Virus record (IMG/VR): IMGVR_UViG_3300036402_000062
Span: 1-64,000 of that record
DNA from: a virus
Length of the DNA stretch: 64,000 nucleotides
Reading direction: 5' to 3' (one strand)
In this document: positions 13,824 to 21,039 of the stretch, piece after piece
How the letters are laid out: the number at the start of each line of letters is the position of its first letter
Position numbering within the stretch: the first letter of the stretch is position 1
Translations under genes and position numbers: made by a program
Notes under the pieces: generated by a model
Told to the model about the DNA's origin: nothing
What the model saw: only the letters and a program-made list of their open reading frames with translations
The model's database searches: none

Positions 13824-14103
13824 CACGCCGCTCCTTTCTGCATTCCCTCACATCCACCAGCGTCTTGAACCGGTGGTCCTCTTTGCGGATCCACTGCAAG
13901 TTCTGCCTCGTGTCCGGCCCGCCGGCGCACAGCGGCACGATGTGGTCGACCTCCCAGCCTGGGCACCCGCCGCGGCGCTCTCCCGTAGCAGGGCAGGGCT
14001 GCTCGCGCATGAAGGCCAGGCGTTCGGCGGCCGAGCGCGGGGCAGCCGCCGCCGACGCGGCCAGTAGCAGCACTGCGACTACGGCTGATCCGACCTGAGC
14101 CAT
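13813..14103 (-). CDS. Secreted HNH-motif nuclease-like protein
   Basis: 96 residues. Residues 1-21 form a signal sequence with an Ala-rich cleavage region. The mature part has the HNH core: a Cys pair (CPATGERRGGC), then GWEVDHIVPLCAGG and NLQW, matching the D-H...N pattern of HNH endonucleases. Export would place it in the periplasm. It lies among small membrane proteins transcribed with the repressor, which suggests a lysogen-expressed envelope function such as attack on incoming DNA. That role is inference; only signal peptide and HNH core are visible. Confidence 0.7.
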   Translation of the reverse strand: MAQVGSAVVAVLLLAASAAAAPRSAAERLAFMREQPCPATGERRGGCPGWEVDHIVPLCAGGPDTRQNLQWIRKEDHRFKTLVDVRECRKERRDAR

Positions 14104-14246
14104 CCGGCGACCCGCCCGACGGCGAACACGAGCACACCAAAAACGGCAACGCCGGTCCCCCAGAACTCTCCAGCCCCCGCGCGGACGATGACTCCAAAGA
14201 GCAAGAGGAGAACGCCGACCAATTGGGTGACTTTCCAAGCTTTCAT
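14079..14246 (-). CDS. 55-residue two-helix membrane protein
   Basis: ATG at 14246 to TAG at 14079-14081. Two hydrophobic segments: about 6-22 (Val/Leu rich) and 31-44 (TGVAVFGVLVFAVG), with a short charged end. It overlaps the start of the secreted HNH gene by 25 bases. Unknown function; a partner for the HNH protein is possible. Confidence 0.6.
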   Translation of the reverse strand: MKAWKVTQLVGVLLLLFGVIVRAGAGEFWGTGVAVFGVLVFAVGRVAGWLRSDQP

Positions 14247-14255
14247 GTTGCGGAC

Positions 14256-14528
14256 CTACGGGCGCACGCTGTACTTCTGCGTGAAGTCGGTTTCCATGCG
14301 CTCGCAAGCGCCGGCGGCTAATCGGGCGGCAGAGGGCTCAAGTGATTTGCGACTCTGCTCACCCCAGCACAGCTTGATGACATCCCTCGCTCGACTCTTC
14401 TCCTGATTGGCTGGGTCGCTGCTGGAGGACCATGCCCACCAAACGACCAACGCGACGACGCCGCCAACAACCCACGGCCACCTGGCTGGACTGTCTTCTA
14501 CAGGGGGAGGAAGATTTCGGTCGGCCAT
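14256..14528 (-). CDS. Membrane-anchored hypothetical protein
   Basis: 90 residues. Pro-rich cytosolic start, one helix at about 18-35 (WPWVVGGVVALVVWWAW), then a roughly 55-residue external domain with two Cys. Second gene of the repressor operon, 10 bases after the repressor stop. Confidence 0.65.
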   Translation of the reverse strand: MADRNLPPPVEDSPARWPWVVGGVVALVVWWAWSSSSDPANQEKSRARDVIKLCWGEQSRKSLEPSAARLAAGACERMETDFTQKYSVRP

Positions 14529-14537
14529 CTCAGCTGG

Positions 14538-15239
14538 CTATTGCTTCTCTTCGTCGCTTGCCTTCGGCACCGCTTTGACGCGCTCGTACCAGGCGCGTTC
14601 GTTCGCTGGCGCCGTTTCTGAGCGGAATGCGCCGCGCGTCAGAGGCAGGTTGAACTGCTGCTTCTTGCCCCCTCCGATCTTGAGGACCAGGGCGGCTTTC
14701 CCGGTCGCCCGCGTTGCCGGTGCGGAGGTCGTGGTCTTCTTGGTCTTCGTAGGAGCCGGCGGGGGATCTTGCGGCCGTCGACCGTGCACACGCACCAGCG
14801 TCTCCAACATTTGAAAGGACATTCCCGGCTTTTCGGGGCTCTTGGCCAGGGAAGTGAGGATCGACACAGCCATCTCGCGGCCGATTTCGTCGAGCGACGT
14901 GAGGGCCTCGGCGATGCGGTCCCACGCCTCTTCCAGGGTGGGCGGGCGAATAGGGCCGAAGTCGTGATCGACGTTCGCCACGCCAACTGGATGGTCCATC
15001 CAATCCGCCGGCTTGTCCTTTCCAAAGGCCTTGCTGATCTTCTTGACCGCGTCCTCGCCGAGCCGCGTCTTCCCGCTCTTGCCCGTGTAGACCTGATAGA
15101 CGTAGTCGTACGTCAGCCCGGCCTCGTCAGCCACCACGCGGTATCCCTCACGAAGGAGCGGCTTGCCGCCCTTTCCCTCTGGGGAAAGGCTCTCGACAAG
15201 CCGCCTGAAATGGGCGAGGCGGTTCTCTTCAGCAGCCAT
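14538..15239 (-). CDS. Putative phage repressor (HTH, no LexA-type peptidase domain)
   Basis: 233 residues from ATG at 15239. N-terminal 75 residues have an HTH look (REGYRVVADEAGLTYDYVYQVYTG), then a helical middle and a Lys/Ala-rich tail. There is no S24 self-cleavage domain, so induction would not follow lambda CI autoproteolysis. It is divergent from cro and the control region carries phased CTAG sites, the position of a prophage repressor. Identification rests on gene position and the HTH. Confidence 0.7.
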   Translation of the reverse strand: MAAEENRLAHFRRLVESLSPEGKGGKPLLREGYRVVADEAGLTYDYVYQVYTGKSGKTRLGEDAVKKISKAFGKDKPADWMDHPVGVANVDHDFGPIRPPTLEEAWDRIAEALTSLDEIGREMAVSILTSLAKSPEKPGMSFQMLETLVRVHGRRPQDPPPAPTKTKKTTTSAPATRATGKAALVLKIGGGKKQQFNLPLTRGAFRSETAPANERAWYERVKAVPKASDEEKQ

Positions 15240-15248
15240 TGCCACATT

Positions 15249-15318
15249 CAAGCAGATAGCTAGAGCCCGTGGCTAGCGAGTAGCTTGACATTGGCTAGCG
15301 TACGGCTAGACTTGCGAC
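15249..15318. promoter_or_regulatory. Divergent repressor/cro control region with phased CTAG operators
   Basis: Half-sites CAAG 15249, CTAG 15260, then CTAG 15273, CTTG 15284, CTAG 15295 and CTAG 15306: two 11-bp-phased blocks separated by 13 bp. The rightward promoter is TTGACA (15285-15290), 16-base spacer, TAGACT (15307-15312). Its -35 and -10 coincide with half-sites, exactly as at 13144-13194. The predicted start point is the A of the cro ATG. The leftward promoter for the repressor is weak and cannot be placed with confidence. Confidence 0.8.
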
Positions 15319-15567
15319 ATGTCTGCAATTACCGCCCCCGAACGCAAGCGCTGGGCTGAACAGCTCGGTATCAACGAGCAGTACCTCTACCAGTGCCTTT
15401 CCGGGCGCCGCGACATGGATGCCGCTGCCGCCATGAAGGTCGAGAGGGATACCGGCGGAGTCCTGAAGCGGCAGATGCTCTGCCAAGCCAGCTTCCGCGA
15501 CATCTGGCCGGACTTGCTCCCGCTGCCGGATGCGAGTGAGCGCGAGGCCGAGCAGAAGGCAGCCTGA
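15319..15567 (+). CDS. cro: Cro-like (YdaS-type) DNA-binding regulator
   Basis: 82 residues. The N-terminal PERKRWAEQLGINEQYLYQCLSGRR pattern is that of YdaS/Cro-like prophage HTH proteins, with the recognition helix near NEQYLYQCL. It is the first rightward gene, divergent from the repressor. No Shine-Dalgarno sequence precedes it, and the promoter -10 ends only 6 bases before the ATG, so its mRNA is probably leaderless. Confidence 0.8.
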   Translation: MSAITAPERKRWAEQLGINEQYLYQCLSGRRDMDAAAAMKVERDTGGVLKRQMLCQASFRDIWPDLLPLPDASEREAEQKAA

Positions 15568-15568
15568 C

Positions 15569-16243
15569 ATGCGGCCCGCAACACCGATCGCGTGGCGGCG
15601 GCGGCACGTCCGCTCGCCATCACTCAGCGACGCCCTGGAGGGGATCAGGGCTTCCCAGTTCGCAGCGCCTGGAGGAAGGTACGCAACCATTCGCGATCTT
15701 GCTGACTTGGGCTTAGCACGCTCACCAGCAAAGCATCCGGCGATCCCCGCAGCCTCCGGGGCCTGCGCGTCGTGCCCCAAGTGCGCAGGCACCAAGTTCA
15801 CGCAAGTAGCCTGGCTGGACGAAGACTTCGTGCGCTCGACGTGCGCCTGCGGCGCTACCGGTCGCGTTCGCGGATCGATTCTTGAAGAAGTTCCTCTGCC
15901 CGCTTCAGCGCGTAGGTCTGTACCTCCGCTCGCGCCTTTGCTCATGGCGATCAATGCGGTGTCGGCGGCTGTATATGACCCAGGCGAGTCATGTGCTGCA
16001 CAAGGAACTGGCGGCCGCCTTCGTCCAGGCGAAAGTGCAACCAGCCAAACCCAGGGTGGCGAATGCCCAGCATCGGCTCTCCGCTCAGTGCCGCCGCGGC
16101 AATCATCTTCGGCGTCGGATGCATCTCCACCTGCTCGTTCATCGCCGGCGGTTGCAGTCCGACTGGCGGCAGCGTGCTGGCGCGCTTCTTCCCGAGCTGC
16201 ACGATCAGCAGGTCGAGCATTTCTGCGCTGGGTGGCTCTGTGA
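15569..16243 (+). CDS. Cys-rich ORF with uncertain 3' half
   Basis: The frame from ATG at 15569 gives a credible first 110 residues: helical DNA-binding-like N-terminus (YATIRDLADLGLARSPAKHP) and Cys pairs CASCPKC and CACG resembling a zinc ribbon. After about 15900 it becomes Ser/Pro/Arg-rich and runs opposite a better-supported minus gene (15951-16298). The true end may be lost through a frameshift. Position right after cro fits a CII-like or replication-control gene, unproven. Confidence 0.4.
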   Translation: MRPATPIAWRRRHVRSPSLSDALEGIRASQFAAPGGRYATIRDLADLGLARSPAKHPAIPAASGACASCPKCAGTKFTQVAWLDEDFVRSTCACGATGRVRGSILEEVPLPASARRSVPPLAPLLMAINAVSAAVYDPGESCAAQGTGGRLRPGESATSQTQGGECPASALRSVPPRQSSSASDASPPARSSPAVAVRLAAACWRASSRAARSAGRAFLRWVAL

Positions 16244-16298
16244 AAAGGATCTCCGGTCCGGTGTCGCCCTCGACGATCTCGAAGTTCGTCAGTTTCAT
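15951..16298 (-). CDS. Hypothetical protein on the opposite strand
   Basis: 115 residues. ATG at 16298 has AAGGGG 7 bases upstream. Composition is natural (MKLTNFEIVEGDTGPEILF..) with beta-strands then helices and a HPTPKMIAAAAL stretch. It interrupts an otherwise rightward operon and overlaps the 3' half of the preceding plus ORF, suggesting insertion of foreign DNA together with the adjacent HNH gene. Confidence 0.55.
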   Translation of the reverse strand: MKLTNFEIVEGDTGPEILFTEPPSAEMLDLLIVQLGKKRASTLPPVGLQPPAMNEQVEMHPTPKMIAAAALSGEPMLGIRHPGFGWLHFRLDEGGRQFLVQHMTRLGHIQPPTPH

Positions 16299-16806
16299 GT
16301 CCGCCCCTTCCGGTGATGGTTGCCTGGATCACCTGCATACCCTCCTTGCCTATGACCCGGGGAGCGGGGAATTCCGCTGGCGGGAAAAGGTCTCTTCCCG
16401 CAGGCCCGCCGGCAGTCCGGCGGGCACTCGTACCGCGCGTGGCTACATCCGCATCCGCATCAACGGCAAGACACATGCTGCCCATCGTCTCGCGTGGTTG
16501 TTCGTCTACGGTGACTGGCCCGAGCAGCAAATCGACCACATCAACGGCGACCGCGCCGACAACCGTATTGCGAACTTGCGAGACGTTGCCCCGCGTGTGA
16601 ACTCGCAGAACCGCAAGCGCGCTAACGCTACGAATTCGAATGGCTTGCTGGGCGTCTCCAGATGCCGAGAACGCGGCACCTTCGTTGCGCAAATCCGCGA
16701 TCCGCAGGGCCGCATGAAGTTTCTCGGGCGCTTCGATCAGTCCGAAGCTGCTCACGCCGCTTACCTGAAGGCGAAGGCCGTGCTTCACGAGGGGAACACC
16801 CTGTGA
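16297..16806 (+). CDS. HNH homing-type endonuclease with AP2-like C-terminus
   Basis: 169 residues from ATG at 16297. LLAYDPGSGEFRWR near residue 20, then YIRIRINGKTHAAHRLAWLF, QIDHINGDRADNRIANLRD with the DH...N catalytic pattern, and a C-terminal RMKFLGRFDQSEAAHAAY part typical of AP2-type DNA-binding ends. Free-standing homing endonucleases of this family spread between phages. Its 5' end touches the minus gene start. A terminator-like hairpin lies 170 bases beyond its end. Confidence 0.8.
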   Translation: MSAPSGDGCLDHLHTLLAYDPGSGEFRWREKVSSRRPAGSPAGTRTARGYIRIRINGKTHAAHRLAWLFVYGDWPEQQIDHINGDRADNRIANLRDVAPRVNSQNRKRANATNSNGLLGVSRCRERGTFVAQIRDPQGRMKFLGRFDQSEAAHAAYLKAKAVLHEGNTL

Positions 16807-17096
16807 GCCGCATCGTATGCCGGAGGGTGGCGGGCACCCTGAATGCGCATCTGCATGACGCGACTGTGCCTGGCGTGCGCGCTGTGCACCTCTGCACGGT
16901 GGGCTATGCCAAGCGGGGCACCACCGTCTCCTCCCGTCAGCGCAATGCCGAAGCAAGCGGCGCGCTGGCTTGTCCCGCCGGCCTCGTGTCGGCGGGGTTT
17001 TCTTTTCGTTCGCGCGGTGTTCGTCATGGCTCGGCAATTTGCCCCGAAGAGCCTCGCAACGCCACGCAATCTTCTGGCGGAGCTTTGCGGACATGA
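16803..17096 (+). CDS. Doubtful ORF between HNH gene and regulator
   Basis: A GTG overlapping the HNH stop (GTGA) opens 97 codons, but the sequence is of low protein quality and runs straight through a terminator hairpin at 16974. The 290 bases may instead be the untranslated 3' flank of the HNH insertion. Confidence 0.2.
   Translation: MSRIVCRRVAGTLNAHLHDATVPGVRAVHLCTVGYAKRGTTVSSRQRNAEASGALACPAGLVSAGFSFRSRGVRHGSAICPEEPRNATQSSGGALRT
16974..17006 (+). terminator. Rho-independent terminator
   Basis: CCCGCCG, 9-base loop, CGGCGGG, then TTTTCTTTT. It would close the cro/HNH transcript before the replication genes, so downstream expression would need antitermination or another promoter. Confidence 0.75.
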
Positions 17097-17485
17097 CCCA
17101 GCCGACCCTGATTTCAGTGGAGGTGCCGCTGTCGGAGGTGATGCGCAAGCAGTCCCTTGGCAAGGCGATTGAGTACTGCGCGGAGCTCGCCGGCTACAGC
17201 TACGACAAGGAGCTGGAGAAGGCGCTCAACGAGCACGGCGTGAAGGTCGACAACACGCAGCTCACGCGCTGGAAGCAGGGCGCCGAGGGCATCAAGTGGG
17301 AGAAGTTCTGCGGCGTCATGGACGTGTGCGGCAACGACGCTCCGCTGATGTGGATGAACTACTCGCGCGGCTGGGACATCCACAGCATGCGCCGACAGGA
17401 GACTGAAACGGAACGCCGGCTGCGGCTGGCGCTGGAAGAGAACGTCGCGCTGCGCCGCGTGCTGGTCGGAGGCGCCGCCGCATGA
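17093..17485 (+). CDS. Putative CII-like phage regulator
   Basis: 130 residues starting MTQPTLISVEVPLSEVM. A helix-turn-helix is suggested by LTRWKQGAEGIKWEKFCGVMDVCG (about 60-85), with a C-terminal helical tail RRLRLALEENVALRRVL for oligomerisation. Located between cro and the replication genes, as lambda cII is. Family assignment is by position and shape. Confidence 0.55.
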   Translation: MTQPTLISVEVPLSEVMRKQSLGKAIEYCAELAGYSYDKELEKALNEHGVKVDNTQLTRWKQGAEGIKWEKFCGVMDVCGNDAPLMWMNYSRGWDIHSMRRQETETERRLRLALEENVALRRVLVGGAAA

Positions 17486-17697
17486 GCCGCCGCACGAAGC
17501 CCGTTCCGATCGGTCCGCTGTCTTCGAAGAGCGCAGGCGCAAGGCACTTCATGCTGCCGGCGCAGAACTTCGCTCAGCCGACACGCGTCACGAACTCGAT
17601 GATGCGCGACGTCTTCGTACAGGAGGCGCGCTGGGCAGACCCGCCGCGCGCCGGCAGCCTGGCCTTCATGCAACTCCCCTCGAAAGGGGACCGCTGA
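17482..17697 (+). CDS. Small hypothetical protein
   Basis: 71 residues, ATGA-coupled to the preceding gene. Basic start, no clear domain. Confidence 0.55.
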   Translation: MSRRTKPVPIGPLSSKSAGARHFMLPAQNFAQPTRVTNSMMRDVFVQEARWADPPRAGSLAFMQLPSKGDR

Positions 17698-17882
17698 TGG
17701 ACACGATCACCAGCATCGACGCGATCGCGCGCCAGGCATCCGCAGCCGCTGCGCAGTGGGTCCCGGGAAGTGACCAGCCCGAGAACCCGTACGACGTGCA
17801 CGTCATGCCGGCCCAGCACCAGGAGTGGCAGCGCCGCTTCCAGATCGCGCTGCTGCGGTCGTCGCAGAAGGAAGCGGCGTGA
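17697..17882 (+). CDS. Small hypothetical protein
   Basis: 61 residues. Its ATG overlaps the last base of the previous stop (TGATG). Trp/Gln-rich second half (HQEWQRRFQIALLRSSQ). Confidence 0.55.
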   Translation: MDTITSIDAIARQASAAAAQWVPGSDQPENPYDVHVMPAQHQEWQRRFQIALLRSSQKEAA

Positions 17883-18373
17883 GCGAGTCCTATCCCGACC
17901 TCACCCGCGACGCCTCGTCACCGACGCGCACGAATCCTGTCGGCGCACGAAGGGTGCGCGGGCCGGTACACAAGTACCACTCGCAACGGCTCTGCGCGCA
18001 GACCCGCGGCATCGAATGGTTGTTCACGTTCGACACCTGGTGGCAGGTCTGGCAGGAATCGGGGAAGTGGGAGCAGCGCGGCCAAGGCATCGATCAGTAC
18101 GTGATGTCGCGGCCTGGTGACAAAGGGCCATACGCGCCTCACAACGTGCAGATCGTGACGGGTCGAGAAAACCTCCGCGAGATGAACGCCAGGTGCCTAC
18201 CCAAGAGGCTTGGCTCCGGCAAGGGTTGGAAATTCAACCCCAAGAACAAGACGCGGCCTTACACGGTCCTGATCGCTCATCGCTGGGTTGGCGCGTTCCC
18301 CACGCCGGGGGAGGCGACTGCAGCGTATCGACAGGCTGTTTCATTGTTGCTCAAGCAGGCCGAAACGGCATGA
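17879..18373 (+). CDS. Phage protein with HNH/AP2-like features
   Basis: 164 residues from GTG at 17879 (GTGA). Central part TWWQVWQESGKWEQRG then MSRPGDKGPYAPHNVQIVTGRENLREMN resembles the N-terminal region of phage HNH/AP2 proteins. The C-terminal half (RWVGAFPTPGEATAAYRQA) looks like an AP2-type DNA-binding end. The canonical HNH histidines are not obvious, so nuclease activity is doubtful. Confidence 0.6.
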   Translation: MSESYPDLTRDASSPTRTNPVGARRVRGPVHKYHSQRLCAQTRGIEWLFTFDTWWQVWQESGKWEQRGQGIDQYVMSRPGDKGPYAPHNVQIVTGRENLREMNARCLPKRLGSGKGWKFNPKNKTRPYTVLIAHRWVGAFPTPGEATAAYRQAVSLLLKQAETA

Positions 18374-18810
18374 ACTCACCCAGTTTGCAGCATGCCGCGA
18401 CGACTCCAGGCGCAGTGTCAGCCCACGTCCATTCCGTTGTCGGACAGGATCGACACAGCCATTCTGCTGACGCCCGATCAGCTCGCAACCTGGTGCTGCA
18501 GACGCCGGCTGGCGCACGGCTGCAAGGCGTCTTGATCACGAGCGACGACCGCGAGCTCGAGGAGCACATCGTCGCCTGCGCGGGCCTGAACGAACGCTCT
18601 TACGCCCGCTTCGTGGCTCACGGAAATCCCTACGACCGCGACGAGGCGGTGCAGTGGATGGACCAGATGCACCAAGCCATCGGCAGGCGGCGCCGGGAAG
18701 TGGCGGACGCCATCCACGCCGAGATCCAGCAACGGATCGACGCCGGGGCGGGGTACTTCATCGACCGAGGCGACCAGGCGCGCGCGGCGCTGGCGGGGAG
18801 GGCCGCGTAG
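18370..18810 (+). CDS. Hypothetical protein
   Basis: 146 residues, ATGA start. N-terminal half Ser/His-rich, C-terminal half long charged helices (HQAIGRRRREVADAIHAEIQQRI). No family recognised. Confidence 0.55.
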   Translation: MNSPSLQHAATTPGAVSAHVHSVVGQDRHSHSADARSARNLVLQTPAGARLQGVLITSDDRELEEHIVACAGLNERSYARFVAHGNPYDRDEAVQWMDQMHQAIGRRRREVADAIHAEIQQRIDAGAGYFIDRGDQARAALAGRAA

Positions 18811-19491
18811 GTGCCCAACCGGCTTCTCAAGGAAGGCATCGTGGACTCGGCGCTGATCGACAGCGTGAGCGCGGAGGCCGAGGTGTGTTTCTACCGTCTG
18901 CTGGTCGTGTGCGACGACCTTGGCCGGTTCGACGCGAGAACCGCCATCGTGCGGTCGCGGTGCTTCCCGCTTAAGGAGCAGTCGAACTTCTCGGCGAAGG
19001 TCGAAGCGTGGCTGAGCGAACTGGAGGAAAAGCTGCTGATCCTGCGGTACAAGGCCGACGGGCAGCCGTTCCTGCAGATCGCGAAGTGGGACCAGCGAGT
19101 GCGGTCGAACGGCAAATACCCGCCACCTTCTGACAGCGACCTGCAGACATTCCGCGAACGGTTGTCAGCAGGCTGCGGACAGCCGCCAGCAGATGGCGGC
19201 TCGGGGTTGGGGAAGGGGAAGGGTATGGGTGCATCAGCGAACGATGTTCGCTTCGATGCCGCAGCCGGCGCATGGTCGGTTCCCGACCTCCTCCGGGAGC
19301 AATGGGTCAAGGCGTACCCGGCCGTCGACATAGGCCGGGAGCTCGCCTCGGCCTGCGCGTGGTTGATCGCGAATCCGGCCAACCAGAAGTCGAACTATGC
19401 GCGATTCCTGACGAACTGGCTCAAGCGAGCGCAGGACCGGGCGCCGGCAAAGGGTGGCGGCCAGCCCGGGCGGCAGGAGACCTTCGTATGA
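18811..19491 (+). CDS. Phage replication initiator-like protein (lambda O / DnaT type)
   Basis: 226 residues from GTG at 18811. N-terminal winged-helix-like region (EAEVCFYRLLVVCDDLGRFDA, LKEQSNFSAKVEAWLSELEEKLLILRY), a Gly-rich hinge near 130 (GGSGLGKGKGMG), and a C-terminal part ending NYARFLTNWLKRAQ, which is common in O-like proteins. It precedes the helicase, so it probably binds the phage origin and loads the helicase. No iteron cluster was identified within the gene by eye. Confidence 0.7.
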   Translation: MPNRLLKEGIVDSALIDSVSAEAEVCFYRLLVVCDDLGRFDARTAIVRSRCFPLKEQSNFSAKVEAWLSELEEKLLILRYKADGQPFLQIAKWDQRVRSNGKYPPPSDSDLQTFRERLSAGCGQPPADGGSGLGKGKGMGASANDVRFDAAAGAWSVPDLLREQWVKAYPAVDIGRELASACAWLIANPANQKSNYARFLTNWLKRAQDRAPAKGGGQPGRQETFV

Positions 19492-19844
19492 GCCTCAAAG
19501 TCATCCGCCAGCTCCGCCGTCACGGCCAGAAGCCGTCCGGCGTCATCACGGTTCTTGCCGGCCAGGCTCCTCGCTGGCTTGAGGACGATGCCGGCGTGGT
19601 TGTCGTGCGTGCAGCCGATGACCCCCGATTCATGGACTGGCGCCCGTTGGTGGGCCTCTGGGTGGCGGTCTTCAGCGCGCACCAGGAGCCCGCCCGCATG
19701 CTCGCGTTGCTCGAGGCGCTGCACCAGGTAGGCGTGAAGTTCTACGGGATGGTGGACCACACGGGCGCGTATCCGACGGTGCTTGAGCCGACCGAGCGGC
19801 ACGAGTTGAACCTGCAGCGGACGTGGGAGGCGCTATGCCGGTGA
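19488..19844 (+). CDS. Hypothetical protein between initiator and helicase
   Basis: 118 residues, ATGA start. Alpha/beta composition (GVITVLAGQAPRWLEDDAGVVVV). Its location suggests a replication accessory role; sequence gives no family. Confidence 0.6.
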   Translation: MSLKVIRQLRRHGQKPSGVITVLAGQAPRWLEDDAGVVVVRAADDPRFMDWRPLVGLWVAVFSAHQEPARMLALLEALHQVGVKFYGMVDHTGAYPTVLEPTERHELNLQRTWEALCR

Positions 19845-20827
19845 TCACGCCCGACGACATCGACTTCAGCGCGTACGAGCACGAGACCGAAGCGCGCCAG
19901 CGGGTGCGCCCGGCGTCGCTGTACGTGCAGGCGCTGATCGACCGGGTCGACTCGCCGCAGAAGGAGAAGCGCTGCTTCATGCCGTGGGGCAAGACACACC
20001 GGCTGATCCACTTTCGCGAGGGCGAAGTCACGGTGTGGGGTGGACAGAACGGCAGCGGAAAGAGCCTGGTCACGGGGCAAGTCGGAATCTCACTGGCCGC
20101 ACAGGGCGAGAAGATCGCCGTCGCCAGCTTCGAGATGAAGCCGATCAAGACGATGCACCGGATGGGCCGGCAGTGGACGCAGCAAGACATCGAGGATCCA
20201 GAGCTGCTGGCGAACCCAGTGGAGCGTCGAGCGATGCGAGACCTCTACGAGCAGTTTCGCGACTGGACCGACACCCGCCTGTGGTTGTACGACCAGCAGG
20301 GCACGGTGCACTGGAAGCAGGTATGCGCCGTGGCGCGTTACTGCGCCAAGGAGCTGGGGATCAACCACCTCTTCATCGATAACCTGATGAAGTGCGTGGC
20401 CGGTGAGGACGACTACAACGGGCAGAAGGCGTTTATCGACGAGGTCTGCGCCATCGCCCGCGACCACAGCATCCACATCCACGTCGTGCACCACGTGAAG
20501 AAGCCGGCGAAGGAAGACGATTTTCCGACGAAGTACGACTTCAAGGGCACTGGGGCGATCACGGACCAAGTCGACAACGTGATTGCGGTGTGGCGCAACA
20601 AGAAAAAGGAACGCGCACGCGGAGCTGAGCGCGCGCTGCTGGATGCGAAGCCCGACGCGATGCTGATCGTCGACAAGCAGCGCAACGGCAGCGGCTGGGA
20701 AGGAAACATCGGCCTGTGGTACCTGCATCAGTCGCAGCAGTACGTCGGCAGCTCGCGCGCCGAGGCCATCTCCTTTCTCTCTGATTCCAGCAGCGACGGC
20801 ATCTTTGGTGGCGATGAGGACGCATGA
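19835..20827 (+). CDS. DnaB/RecA-like replicative helicase ATPase
   Basis: 330 residues from ATG at 19835 (GGGAGG 4 bases upstream). Walker A GQNGSGKS at about 70-77, Walker B-like HLFIDNLMKC near 172, then HVVHHVKKP (sensor His, about 215) and a KGTGAITDQVDNVIAVWRNKK region typical of DnaB C-terminal/RecA-like domains. The DnaB N-terminal domain is lacking, as in T7 gp4-type or SSB-coupled phage helicases. It probably unwinds DNA at the phage fork, loaded by the O-like protein. Confidence 0.85.
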   Translation: MPVITPDDIDFSAYEHETEARQRVRPASLYVQALIDRVDSPQKEKRCFMPWGKTHRLIHFREGEVTVWGGQNGSGKSLVTGQVGISLAAQGEKIAVASFEMKPIKTMHRMGRQWTQQDIEDPELLANPVERRAMRDLYEQFRDWTDTRLWLYDQQGTVHWKQVCAVARYCAKELGINHLFIDNLMKCVAGEDDYNGQKAFIDEVCAIARDHSIHIHVVHHVKKPAKEDDFPTKYDFKGTGAITDQVDNVIAVWRNKKKERARGAERALLDAKPDAMLIVDKQRNGSGWEGNIGLWYLHQSQQYVGSSRAEAISFLSDSSSDGIFGGDEDA

Positions 20828-21039
20828 CCCACGACATCACCACGCACCGCGAAAGCGTGCACGCCTGGTGCCTGCGCCTGATCCGCGACGGCGGCCGCGG
20901 CTGGTTCGACTACGTCAGGGACAAGGCAAAGCGCCTTGCTGCCGAAGACCCGGGTCTGCACGCAGACCTTCCGCGCGCGGTGGAAGCCGCGATCAACGAA
21001 ACGGCGCCGCAGCGCGCAGCCCCCACCAGGAGAACCTGA
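20824..21039 (+). CDS. Small hypothetical protein
   Basis: 71 residues, ATGA start. Helical, HRESVHAWCLRLIRDGGRGWFDYVRDKAKRL: short basic amphipathic pattern. Ends overlapping the next ATG region. Confidence 0.55.
   Translation: MTHDITTHRESVHAWCLRLIRDGGRGWFDYVRDKAKRLAAEDPGLHADLPRAVEAAINETAPQRAAPTRRT

Noticed and set aside
16803-17096. Possible tRNA or ncRNA between HNH and regulator
   Set aside because: No acceptor/T-arm pairing found; only a terminator is supported.
15295-17163. A 622-residue minus-strand frame
   Set aside because: Runs antisense to cro, HNH and the regulator; Arg/Pro/Ala-rich shadow.
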